Of a stretch of 27,589 bases of DNA, positions 8,500 through 16,294 are shown piece after piece. The stretch is from assembly GCA_028700095.1 (NCBI GenBank), contig JAQVTJ010000009.1, forward strand, positions 1 to 27,589, read 5' to 3'. The notes beneath the pieces are model-generated. The model was not told the origin of the DNA, searched no databases, and was given only the letters and a program-made list of their open reading frames with translations. The DNA comes from Methanobacterium sp. (GTDB taxonomy: Archaea > Methanobacteriota > Methanobacteria > Methanobacteriales > Methanobacteriaceae). The number at the start of each line of letters is the position of its first letter. Positions within the stretch are counted from its first letter, which is position 1. The position numbers and the translations under genes were made by a program.

Positions 8500-8956
8500 T
8501 TTAATACACCTATAAAAATTAGGATTAATAGAATATAATTTAAAATTTATGCAATATTTTTCCTTAAGCAAATGTAAAAGGATTTATTTATATCTATTTT
8601 AAATTCTTTAACAATATTAATATATATTCACATATAAAAAAAAGGGCATTAAAAACATATATATCATTCTAATATGTTGTTAAACTTCTTTTATATCTGA
8701 AATAGATACTTTTTTGGTTTGATCTAGTTAAATAATAGAAAAACTTCCCCAAACCTTTTTGAAACCTTTATAATAGATATTTATTTAGGTTGTTATATAT
8801 ATTTTTAGGAGTTTAGATAATCTATAGGATTTTTAAAGTATAATATTACAATGAGATATATAAATTTTAAATGTTATACCTAAAATTTTAAGATGGTATT
8901 AAATTCTATTAAATATAATTATATAACTAGTTAATTTACTAATAAATGTGGTTAAG
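8500..8956. other. Divergent intergenic region between comB and the mmp7 unit
   Basis: About 450 bases of AT-rich sequence. A TATA-like AATTATATAAC at 8918-8927 is correctly placed for a leaderless or near-leaderless transcript starting around 8950. Other TATA-like stretches occur (8792-8803, 8854-8862), but no SD plus ORF of useful length follows them. The region is long for this genome and could hold an unrecognised RNA, which I cannot support. Confidence 0.45.
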
Positions 8957-9478
8957 ATGAATATAGTAGCAACACCCATGTGTAAGGATGTCCTGGAACT
9001 TGCAGGTATCAAGAAGTTTGATATAAGTTCACACCCAGATTCTACAGATGCTGATATAGCTGTAATTTTATCTGAAACAAATACAGTTATGAAATCTGTG
9101 AAACTAAAATTAAATACCTTTTCACAGATTAAAGAGAGTGTTGAAATGCTTCAGGATATATTTGAAATTAATGAAGTTGAAAAACTTTCTTTTAAAATAA
9201 ATATTAATAAATTAGAAAATCAAAAAATAAAAGTTAGAGTATATTCAAATTTTCTTAGGGATATAGTAGAAGATATGGGTTATTCTCTTGTATCTCAAGA
9301 TCAAAATTATGATTATATTGTTTACCCTGATTATATGAGAAATAAATTATCAGATATACTTTTAACAAGGGATAATGTAGTTGAAATACCTACCCATAAA
9401 AAAGCACCTGAAAATCCTATTAAAAGAGCTGAAATGCGATATAAACTTCTGGAGAAAAAAATATGTATGAAACCTTGA
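8957..9478 (+). CDS. Unrecognised methanogen protein overlapping mmp7
   Basis: A 173-residue soluble protein, beginning MNIVATPMCKDVLELAGI, with two halves. The N-terminal half (about 1-85) has a Cys at residue 9 and a DADIAVILSET strand. The second half (about 90-150) contains KIKVRVYSNFLRDIVEDMGY and YDYIVYPDYMRNK, suggesting an alternating alpha/beta fold. The C-terminus is basic (NPIKRAEMRYKLLEKK). The last 16 bases overlap the start of mmp7, so the two are almost certainly translated together. I considered the methanogenesis marker 17 and 21 families but cannot confirm either from memory. The overlap and location suggest a role in Mcr activation, which is inference. GTG 8948 is an alternative start; ATG 8957 fits the TATA box at 8918. 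Confidence 0.8.
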   Translation: MNIVATPMCKDVLELAGIKKFDISSHPDSTDADIAVILSETNTVMKSVKLKLNTFSQIKESVEMLQDIFEINEVEKLSFKININKLENQKIKVRVYSNFLRDIVEDMGYSLVSQDQNYDYIVYPDYMRNKLSDILLTRDNVVEIPTHKKAPENPIKRAEMRYKLLEKKICMKP

Positions 9479-10374
9479 CTTATACCGGTGGAATTCACAA
9501 GCATGATGAAATGATCGAGCTTATTGAAGATCTTGGAGGTTTCGTTTTACAGGAAAATATTAGTCAGATGGACTTAGTATTAACTTTAGCTATACCTATT
9601 GAAGATGTTGAAAAGATCAAAGAAAAGGCTAAAGAACTTCTTGGAACTGTAAAAATAGCTCCAATGGCAGGTACAGAAATAGCAATTGTTTCTCCTACTT
9701 TGGCACGTCAACATTTACCACATTCTGCATGTGATATATCAGAATATCTTAGAAGATATGGTGCAAAGGATAATATGATTGGTCTTTCAAGAGGTGCAGG
9801 CAAGGGAATATCACGAATATCAGAGGATGAAAAAAAACTTATAGAAGAACATGATCTTGTAGTATTTGCACTTGGAAGTTTTAGAGAATGTATAACACAT
9901 AAAACTCATTTATTTGAAGATATTGAAATACCAGTAGTTGTGACTGGAGCGCCTGACATAGATTTGGAAGATATTCCTGGAGCAGAAGCATATGTAGGGG
10001 GTTTGGGAAGAATTCCTCGAAGACTTAAAAGAGGGGAAAATATAAGGGCCCTTAAAAAACTTGTAGAAGTGGTTGAAGAAATTCTTGACGGACGAAAAAG
10101 AGAAATAATGGATGATCCACCAATAGTACCACCAGTACTTGTTAAAAGAGAAATCGAAAACCAAATATCTGCAATTAAAGAAGTATATTCACCGCTTCCT
10201 GTTGTAAGTCAATTAATGGGTGTAAGAGTTAAACTCAAATATGATGACTATCACCAAGAAATTGAAGATGTAATTGTAAGTGATCACCGCCTTGGAGATA
10301 TAGCTGAAATTGTAAAGTCTAAAATGTATGATTACACACTTGTAAAACTTCTTTCTGAAACCTCAATAATTTGA
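9463..10374 (+). CDS. mmp7: Methanogenesis marker protein 7 (McrC paralogue, Mcr activation complex)
   Basis: A 303-residue protein matching methanogenesis marker 7. Residues 70-165 can be laid over McrC encoded 5 kb away: SP 77-78, C90-D-I, LR 96-97, GAG 111-113, R141 with K147 six residues on, and P157 correspond to McrC SP 42-43, C53-E-I, LR 59-60, GAG 74-76, R114/K120 and P131. An additional N-terminal domain (1-68) and a C-terminal domain (about 205-303) are specific to Mmp7. In Methanothermobacter marburgensis, Mmp7 has been found with McrC, Mmp3, Mmp17 and the ATPase A2 in the complex that activates Mcr (established knowledge, from memory). The upstream gene overlaps it by 16 bases. 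GGAG precedes the ATG. Confidence 0.88.
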   Translation: MYETLTYTGGIHKHDEMIELIEDLGGFVLQENISQMDLVLTLAIPIEDVEKIKEKAKELLGTVKIAPMAGTEIAIVSPTLARQHLPHSACDISEYLRRYGAKDNMIGLSRGAGKGISRISEDEKKLIEEHDLVVFALGSFRECITHKTHLFEDIEIPVVVTGAPDIDLEDIPGAEAYVGGLGRIPRRLKRGENIRALKKLVEVVEEILDGRKREIMDDPPIVPPVLVKREIENQISAIKEVYSPLPVVSQLMGVRVKLKYDDYHQEIEDVIVSDHRLGDIAEIVKSKMYDYTLVKLLSETSII

Positions 10375-10403
10375 TACAAACCCCACACCTAGGAAAATAT
10401 TAA

Positions 10404-11505
10404 ATGAAAACAGTTCTTAGAGTTGCAGGAACCATAACCATATTTTTATTTGGATTTTTTGCAATTAACTACTGTATTTTCTATGTAATTGCAACTTTAT
10501 TCAATATAAAGCCCGGTTTAATTTTTTATACATTACTTATCATTGCAGTTGTTTCTTATCCACTATCAACTCTAGGTGGAAGAATTGTTTCCAACAGATA
10601 TATAAGAATTTTCTATATAATAGCTTCATCATGGATGGGAATTTCTTTTTATCTACTAACTTTTATTTGAATTTATTGGATATTATCGTTATTCTATAAT
10701 ATTCCCAATGAAATTGCAGGAATTATAATTATTTTATTAACTTTAATATTAAGCATATATTCATTTATTAATAGCCAATATTTAGTTGTAAAACATATTG
10801 AAATACCTTTAAAACATTTAAAAAAGGATTTAAAAGTTGTACAGCTTTCAGATATACATATTGGTGCTGTAAGAAATTCAAGTTATATTGAAAAGATTGT
10901 TAAAAAAACAAATAAATTAAATCCGGAAATAATTTTTATAACCGGAGACATGGTTGATGGAAGTGTAAGATTAGATACAACCACATTTAATGTAATAAAT
11001 AAATTAAAAGCTCCAATTTTTTTTATAAATGGGAATCATGAAATATATGAAGGATTAGATGAGATTTTCAGGATTTTGAAAAAAACTAATATGAAAATTT
11101 TAAGAGATGAATTATATGAATATAATGGAATTCAAATAATTGGTATTGAATATTCCTATAAATCTAACCATATGAAAAAAGTGATTTCACAACTTAAAAT
11201 AAATTCTGAAATTCCTTTAATATTATTATATCATCTTCCTCATGGTTTAAACAGTTGCAAATGCAAATATAGGATTACAACTTTCAGGCCATACACATGC
11301 AGGGCAAATATTCCCATTTAACTATCTGGCAAAGTTAGTATTTAGATATACGCACGGAATTTATACATATAATGAAACTTATCTATATGTTTCACCAGGC
11401 ACTGGAACATGGGGTCCGCCTATGAGATGTGGATCTAGATGTGAAATTACTGTTATCAATTTAAAAAGTGAAAAAATCCCTTATTTTAATATAGATAATC
11501 CATAA
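10404..11505 (+). pseudogene. Membrane-anchored calcineurin-like metallophosphoesterase, broken by a stop and a frameshift
   Basis: An ATG at 10404 opens 88 codons with three hydrophobic segments and stops at TGA 10668-10670. The same frame then continues without interruption through another membrane segment into a metallophosphoesterase domain: SDIHIGA (DxH), ITGDMVDG (GDxxD), INGNHE (GNHE) and LLYHLPHG. Near 11251-11253 the frame shifts by an indel; another frame continues as LQLSGHTHAGQIFPF and VSPGTGTWGPPMRCGSRCE to TAA 11503-11505. Joined, the pieces make about 366 residues with all five metal-binding motifs, the usual size for this archaeal and bacterial family (YkuE-like, N-terminal membrane anchor). 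Two independent lesions argue for real gene decay, but recent, because the motifs are intact. It follows mmp7 by 29 bases. Confidence 0.87.
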
Positions 11506-11585
11506 CTAAAAAATTTATTTATTAAATATTTTTTTTTAGACATAGTATATTAATAAAAATAATATAAAAAAAAAGAGATAGATAA
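11506..11585. terminator. Convergent A/T-run termination region
   Basis: Eighty bases between two converging genes carry a T9 run on the plus strand (11530-11538) and an A9 run (about 11565-11574) that reads as T on the minus strand. This fits oligo-T termination in both directions. There is no GC stem. Confidence 0.4.
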
Positions 11586-12842
11586 TTAATTTATTTTTTT
11601 ACGTACACCAAAGAAGTTTATAGCTTCTAAAAGATCTTCAAATGCTATTAACTCCTTTTTAAGAACATCTTCTTTACTAAGGGTTCCGCTCATTTCACCA
11701 TCAACAGTAAGTTTATCAGGTCCTCGTGTAACAATTCTATCAACACCATCTCTACTTAAAATTTTCTGAGCCATATTATTATGTACAAGAGCTCTTCCTG
11801 GAATTAGAACAGTATCTTTTAAATCAGTAAGATCTACTTCTTCAAGATCTTTTTGGGTTATAAGACATCCTATTTCCTGATTAACTGGAACTACATTTAC
11901 AAGTTCATCTGCTTCTATTCTTTTAATTATTTTATCAATAAATGGTGCAGCAATACTACTTGTTAATATTGTTGCTTCAGAAGTAACATCTGTAAGTATA
12001 TCTAAATATTTACTATTTTTTTCCTTTGAAATTGCAAATGGTGTGTCATTTTCAGGATCACAAAGTGGTGTTCCTGTTACACGGAATTTAAATTCTTTAT
12101 TTATCTTACATACTAATTCTTCAAATTCTTTAAGACTATGTGTATTCACATCTTCTAATATTGGTTCATTTCCCAGTATTAACCCTTGATTTCTGTAATT
12201 AGCAAATCTCATTAATATAAATGCTTTAGCACCCCAATCTTCCAATGTACTACATGTTTCAAACAGTTCTTCCCCATCATTCACACCTGGGACTATTACT
12301 GAAGCTGCATGAACTTCAATATTTTCACAGAAAAGTTTTAAAGCCTTTAAAGATTCTCCTTTAGTTTTATCCCCTGTCCATTCTTCTCTTATCTTCTGAT
12401 TAGTAGAAAATGTTGTAAATGTAACTTCATCCACTCCAAATGAAATAAGATCTTCTGCCATTTTTATTTCATCAATACCTTTTCCACTTGTATAACCAAG
12501 ATGCATAGGAAGATTAAACTGATTTAATGCTCCAGCTACTTCCATAAGATGAGGATAACAACTAACATCTCCTCCTCCGCTGATATTAACTTTAAGATTA
12601 TTATCTTTTATATCTCCCATCATAAGAGAATTTTGCACAGAACTAACAACCATAAAAGGATGGATAAATTCATTTTTTACTTCTCTAACACCAGTTGTAC
12701 AACTTTCACATCCAACCCTTCCAGGATTACAATGTTTGCATCCAAAAGGATCTTGTTCTTTAACCTTTCTGAAATAACAATATTTACAAAACCCTCTGCA
12801 GTCCTTACCAGGTATTCCGCCCACATCAGCTATAATCTGCAT
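11586..12842 (-). CDS. mmp10: Radical-SAM McrA arginine methylase Mmp10
   Basis: A 418-residue radical-SAM enzyme, methanogenesis marker 10. The cluster motif is C15-RGF-C19-KY-C22, a CxxxCxxC, followed closely by C35KHC38 and C45ESC48, the additional Cys pairs characteristic of Mmp10. NISGGGDVSCYP is the SAM-binding GGE-like motif. In Methanosarcina and in reconstituted systems Mmp10 C5-methylates a specific Arg of McrA (established). The corresponding residue, R271, is present in the McrA of this window. ATG 12842 is chosen over GTG 12851 because GTGGT sits just before it. A TATA-like TTTATATAT on the minus strand at 12880-12888 would give a leader of about 15 bases. It is transcribed divergently from mcrB across a 300-base shared control region. 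Confidence 0.93.
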   Translation of the reverse strand: MQIIADVGGIPGKDCRGFCKYCYFRKVKEQDPFGCKHCNPGRVGCESCTTGVREVKNEFIHPFMVVSSVQNSLMMGDIKDNNLKVNISGGGDVSCYPHLMEVAGALNQFNLPMHLGYTSGKGIDEIKMAEDLISFGVDEVTFTTFSTNQKIREEWTGDKTKGESLKALKLFCENIEVHAASVIVPGVNDGEELFETCSTLEDWGAKAFILMRFANYRNQGLILGNEPILEDVNTHSLKEFEELVCKINKEFKFRVTGTPLCDPENDTPFAISKEKNSKYLDILTDVTSEATILTSSIAAPFIDKIIKRIEADELVNVVPVNQEIGCLITQKDLEEVDLTDLKDTVLIPGRALVHNNMAQKILSRDGVDRIVTRGPDKLTVDGEMSGTLSKEDVLKKELIAFEDLLEAINFFGVRKKIN

Positions 12843-12879
12843 TTTAACCACTTTTTAATCCTATAAAATTAGTAATTAC

Positions 12880-12888
12880 ATATATAAA
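12880..12888 (-). promoter_or_regulatory. TATA box of mmp10
   Basis: On the minus strand this reads TTTATATAT, about 42 bases before the mmp10 ATG, predicting a start of transcription near 12858. Confidence 0.4.
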
Positions 12889-12931
12889 ATTAACTTAGAA
12901 ACAACATTAAAAATTGTTAGGTGATGGTACC

Positions 12932-12990
12932 TTATAAATCTTTCTAATTGAATCAAGAAGAAACTTTAATAACATATAAGGCTATAAATT
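12932..12990 (+). promoter_or_regulatory. Two candidate TATA boxes of the mcr operon
   Basis: TTATAAATC at 12932-12940, directly preceded by the palindrome GGTACC, and CTATAAATT at 12982-12990. With usual spacing they predict transcription starts near 12962 and 13012. The mcrB ATG is at 13139, so the leader would be about 175 or 125 bases, long for an archaeal mRNA. Which box is used cannot be told from sequence. Confidence 0.5.
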
Positions 12991-13012
12991 CAGTTTCGTA
13001 TATCAAAAAGTA

Positions 13013-13035
13013 CCATGGGAATATCCCCTATGTGG
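13013..13035 (+). promoter_or_regulatory. Inverted repeat at the 5' end of the mcr leader
   Basis: CCATGGGA and TCCC-CT-ATGTGG form an imperfect hairpin with a loop of about three bases. If the downstream TATA box is used, it lies at the extreme 5' end of the mRNA. A second small hairpin, AATTG/CAATT with a six-base loop, lies at 13092-13107. They could stabilise the mRNA or be a protein operator; neither matches a known riboswitch. Confidence 0.35.
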
Positions 13036-13138
13036 ACAGATTATTTTAATCACTAGAATGTGTATTGATTCCTATCTGGTCACTAAATTTGAATTGGTGC
13101 AACAATTGATGTACAAATATATGCGTAGGAGGGAAAAA

Positions 13139-14464
13139 ATGGCAAAGTTTGATGATAAGATCGACTTGTACGACGACAGAGGAAATCTTGTTGAAGAACA
13201 GGTCCCGCTAGAAGCCCTCAGTCCATTGAGAAACCCTGCGATTAAAGCAATCGTACAAGGTGTTAAAAGGACTGTAGCTGTAAACCTAGAGGGTGTAGAG
13301 AACGCTCTTAAAACCGGTAAACTCGGTGGAGGGAAAATCTTAGGTAGGGAACTCGACCTTGACATAGTAAGCAATGCAGAGGCCATAGCAGCTAAAGCAG
13401 CTGAAATGATACAGGTTGAAGAAGGCGACAACACAAACGTTGAATTATTAGTTGGTGGTAAGAGGGTACTTGTCCAGATTCCACAAGCAAGATTCGAAGC
13501 AGCAGCTGAATATTCAGCAGCTCCACTGGTAACTGCTCAAGCATTTATCCAGTCAATAGTCGATGTGTGCGACGTGAACATGTACGATGCTAACATGGTA
13601 AAAGCAGCTATTTTAGGAAGATACCCACAATCAGTTGATTATATGGGTGGAAATTTAGCAACCATGCTTGACGTACCTCAGAAATTAGAAGGACCAGGTT
13701 ATTCCTTAAGGAACATCATGGTAAACCACGTTGTAGCAACAACACTTAAAAATACCATGAACTCCGCAGCTTTATCAAGTTTACTTGAACAAGCAGCAAT
13801 GTTTGAAATGGGAGATGCAGTAGGTAAATTTGAAAGAATGCACTTACTAGGACTTGCATATCAGGGAATGAACGCAGACAACATGGTATATGACCTTGTT
13901 AAAGACCACGGTAAAACAGGTACAGTCGGATCTGTTATAAACGGTATGGTTGACAGAGCAAAAGCAGACAAAGTAATCGGTGTAGAAAAAGATCTAAACG
14001 GATTCAGTGTCTATGGAACTGACGACTTGGCAAAATGGAACGCATACGCAGCAGCCGGTATGATGGCAGCTACTATGGTAAACCAAGGTGCTGCAAGAGC
14101 TGCACAGGGTGTTTCATCCACATTATTATACTACAACGACATACTTGAATTTGAAACAGGATTACCAAGCGTAGACTTCGGTAGAGTTGAAGGTACAGCA
14201 GTAGGATTCTCTTTCTTCAGTCACTCAATTTACGGCGGTGGAGGCCCAGGTATATTCAATGGAAACCACGTTGTAACAAGACACAGTAAAGGTTTCGCTA
14301 TACCTTGCGTAGCCGCAGCTATGGCTTTAGACGCAGGAACACAATTATTCTCCCCAGAAGCAACCTCCGGATTAATTAAGGATGTATTCAGCCAAGTTGA
14401 CGAGTTCCGAAACCCACTGAAATATGTGAACGAGGCAGCAGTCGACATAAAAGGCCAACTCTAG
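13139..14464 (+). CDS. mcrB: Methyl-coenzyme M reductase I, beta subunit
   Basis: A 441-residue beta subunit of the alpha2beta2gamma2 enzyme that reduces methyl-CoM with CoB-SH to methane and the CoM-CoB heterodisulfide using F430. The sequence runs from MAKFDDKIDLYDDRGN to KYVNEAAVDIKGQL and contains the active-site region FSFFSHSIYGGGGPG with Tyr at residue 365 (Tyr367 in the Methanothermobacter enzyme) and NHVVTRHSKGFAIPC near the CoB channel. The ATG at 13139 is set by AGGAGGG immediately upstream and by the family N-terminus. The reading frame is open for 27 codons further upstream to an ATG at 13058 but that part has no family resemblance. Codons favour AAC, TAC and GAC, the pattern of a very highly expressed gene. 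Confidence 0.98.
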   Translation: MAKFDDKIDLYDDRGNLVEEQVPLEALSPLRNPAIKAIVQGVKRTVAVNLEGVENALKTGKLGGGKILGRELDLDIVSNAEAIAAKAAEMIQVEEGDNTNVELLVGGKRVLVQIPQARFEAAAEYSAAPLVTAQAFIQSIVDVCDVNMYDANMVKAAILGRYPQSVDYMGGNLATMLDVPQKLEGPGYSLRNIMVNHVVATTLKNTMNSAALSSLLEQAAMFEMGDAVGKFERMHLLGLAYQGMNADNMVYDLVKDHGKTGTVGSVINGMVDRAKADKVIGVEKDLNGFSVYGTDDLAKWNAYAAAGMMAATMVNQGAARAAQGVSSTLLYYNDILEFETGLPSVDFGRVEGTAVGFSFFSHSIYGGGGPGIFNGNHVVTRHSKGFAIPCVAAAMALDAGTQLFSPEATSGLIKDVFSQVDEFRNPLKYVNEAAVDIKGQL

Positions 14465-14495
14465 ATAAAATCCGCCCTTGGGGGTAAAAATTCAA

Positions 14496-14930
14496 ATGGA
14501 CATCGAGATCTTTCCACACAGATTATTAAGCGCAGATACCACAGAGAGCCTTTTAAATGCTCTTGATGAACTAGATGGCGTAAAAAAAATAGTTCTACAG
14601 GGACAAAGACTTTCTACTGGAGCAAATAACCCAGACCACAAAATAATCAACATAAAAGGAGAAGAAGTTGATTTACAAGTTAAAACTGGTAGAATATTTA
14701 TTGAAATCGAAAACGAAGAAACTATTGAAGCAGTAAAACTTAAATGTGAAGAAATCCTTTCTTTTGGGTTCAACATCCATGTTGGAACCTTTATAAGAAA
14801 ACAAAAAACAGTTTCAGACAAAATTAAATATGGTGCAGCTCTAGATGACATACCTGATGAAATGGTAGGTTTAACAGATCAAAATGCACAACTCAGTGAA
14901 AGGGCCACGATACTAAAAAGGAAAGAATAA
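14496..14930 (+). CDS. mcrD: Methyl-coenzyme M reductase operon protein D
   Basis: A 144-residue McrD, a non-catalytic accessory protein encoded in mcr operons. In other methanogens it interacts with Mcr, and roles in delivering F430 or chaperoning the apoenzyme have been proposed. The N-terminus MDIEIFPHRLLSADTTESLL and the VKKIVLQGQRL segment are typical. I start at ATG 14496; the open frame reaches a TTG at 14478, but the family begins at the DIEIFPHR strand and GGGGGT sits about ten bases before the ATG. It abuts mcrC (stop TAA, then ATG with no gap). Codon use is AT-rich like ordinary genes, unlike mcrB, mcrG and mcrA around it, consistent with low protein demand. Confidence 0.95.
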   Translation: MDIEIFPHRLLSADTTESLLNALDELDGVKKIVLQGQRLSTGANNPDHKIINIKGEEVDLQVKTGRIFIEIENEETIEAVKLKCEEILSFGFNIHVGTFIRKQKTVSDKIKYGAALDDIPDEMVGLTDQNAQLSERATILKRKE

Positions 14931-15529
14931 ATGATTGGAAAAACCACACACGTCGTTGACTGCAGAGAAGCCATGGGAATGGGCGAAGGAGGAGGAATAG
15001 CCCAAAGAGGAACATTTGCAGAGTGTGGAAGTGAAGTTTTGGCAATTGCAATGTCTCCAGGAAGAAGACATATAACCAAGCCAGTTTGTGAAATTACCTT
15101 TGCATTACGCGAGGCAAATATCCAAACAAGCACATTAGTTTTAAATGCAGGTGCTGGTGTACCTCAAGATGCACCATCAGCAGGTTCAGGAAGTCTTTTT
15201 GGGCTCACTCCAAAGGAGGTAGAGCAAATAAAGAGATTCCGCTTGGCAGTGGTACATTTGGGTGGTGTGAGACATCACATCATATATAAATCCAGACTAA
15301 TTTTAAGGCATGTTAATAGGCCTTGTGTTATAATATGTGAATATCCTGTTGATTTTGAAGATTTTGCAAAAATTGGTGTCAAAACTAGATTTGTTATGCC
15401 CACTGAACCCAATACTAAAGGTGAAATTGTGGATATAATTAGCGGCGTTATTAGAGGCGAAACGTGTCCCCAAGATAAATTGGATGAAATAATTAGAAAA
15501 GTTAAATTAGCATTAGGAGGTGCATGAAT
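14931..15529 (+). CDS. mcrC: Methyl-coenzyme M reductase operon protein C (Mcr activation)
   Basis: A 198-residue McrC. It is established as part of the ATP-dependent Mcr activation machinery (component A3a), together with Mmp7, Mmp17, Mmp3 and A2, and recent structural work assigns it unusual Fe-S clusters. The Gly-rich MGMGEGGGIAQRG (15-27) and SPGRRHITKPVCEITF (42-57) are characteristic. Cysteines are C11, C32, C53, C132, C136 and one near the C-terminus (ETCPQD). Residues 42-131 align with Mmp7 of this window. It starts directly after mcrD and its stop overlaps the region of the mcrG SD (GGAGGTG at 15515-15521). Codon use is like mcrD, more AT-rich than the structural subunits. The stop is TGA at 15525-15527. 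Confidence 0.95.
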
Positions 15530-16279
15530 ATGGCACAATACTATCCCGGAACAACCAAGGTTGCACAGAACAGAAGAAATTTATGCAACCCTGATTATGA
15601 CCTCGAAAAATTGAGGGAAATCTCAGACGAAGATGTTGTAAAGATATTAGGTCACAGAGCTCCTGGTGAGGAATACCCTAGCGTACACCCACCACTAGAA
15701 GAAATGGACGAACCAGAAGATGCAGTAAGAGAATTAGTCGAAGCAGTTGACGGTGCAAAAGCCGGAGACAGAGTTAGATATATTCAGTTTGCTGACTCAA
15801 TGTACTTTGCTCCAGCACAACCATTTGCAAGGTCAAGAGCATACCTATGCAGATACAGAGGTTCTGACGCAGGTACATTATCAGGAAGACAAATTATAGA
15901 AGCAAGGGAAAGAGACCTTGAGAAGATCTCAAAAGAACTTCTTGAAACAGAATTCTTTGACCCTGCAAGAACAGGAATTAGGGGAAAAACTGTCCACGGA
16001 CACTCCCTAAGACTCGACGAAGATGGTATGATGTTCGACATGCTCAGAAGGCAGGTCTTGAACAAAGCTACTGGAAATGTTGAATCAGTCAAAAACCAGA
16101 TTGGTGACGAATTAGATGAACCAGTCGTATTAGGAGAACCACTAGACGAAGCCGTCCTCAAAGAAAAAACAACCATATACAGAAAAGATGGTGAAGCTTA
16201 CAGAGACGACGTCGACGCAGTAGAAGTACTCCACAGAATACACGTGACAAGATCCCAGGGTGGATACGGTCCTGAATAA
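15530..16279 (+). CDS. mcrG: Methyl-coenzyme M reductase I, gamma subunit
   Basis: A 249-residue gamma subunit, complete from MAQYYPGTTKVAQNRRNLC to a C-terminus ending HVTRSQGGYGPE. It packs against the alpha and beta subunits around F430 and contributes to binding CoM and the cofactor. ATG 15530 is chosen over the in-frame ATG at 15524 because the SD GGAGGTG (15515-15521) is then eight bases away and MAQYYPG is the known family start. Codons show the same C-ending bias (GAC, TAC, AAC) as mcrB and mcrA. Fifteen bases separate it from mcrA, including the AAGGAGGTG that serves mcrA. Confidence 0.98.
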   Translation: MAQYYPGTTKVAQNRRNLCNPDYDLEKLREISDEDVVKILGHRAPGEEYPSVHPPLEEMDEPEDAVRELVEAVDGAKAGDRVRYIQFADSMYFAPAQPFARSRAYLCRYRGSDAGTLSGRQIIEARERDLEKISKELLETEFFDPARTGIRGKTVHGHSLRLDEDGMMFDMLRRQVLNKATGNVESVKNQIGDELDEPVVLGEPLDEAVLKEKTTIYRKDGEAYRDDVDAVEVLHRIHVTRSQGGYGPE

Positions 16280-16294
16280 GAAGGAGGTGAAAAT

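Noticed and set aside
8500..8571. Longer comB reading frame with 24 more residues
   Set aside because: The added residues are unlike the family; AGGTG before ATG 8499 marks the start.
8850..8882. Ten-codon ORF in the comB-mmp7 spacer
   Set aside because: No Shine-Dalgarno, very short, and its start lies in random A/T sequence.
10668..10670. TGA as a selenocysteine or pyrrolysine-like recoded codon in the phosphoesterase
   Set aside because: The position is in a membrane segment, not a catalytic site, no SECIS-like hairpin is evident, and a second frameshift lies downstream, so gene decay or error is simpler.
13058..13138. In-frame upstream extension of mcrB by 27 codons starting at ATG 13058
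   Set aside because: The extension has no resemblance to McrB, and the strong AGGAGGG before ATG 13139 plus the family N-terminus fix the real start.
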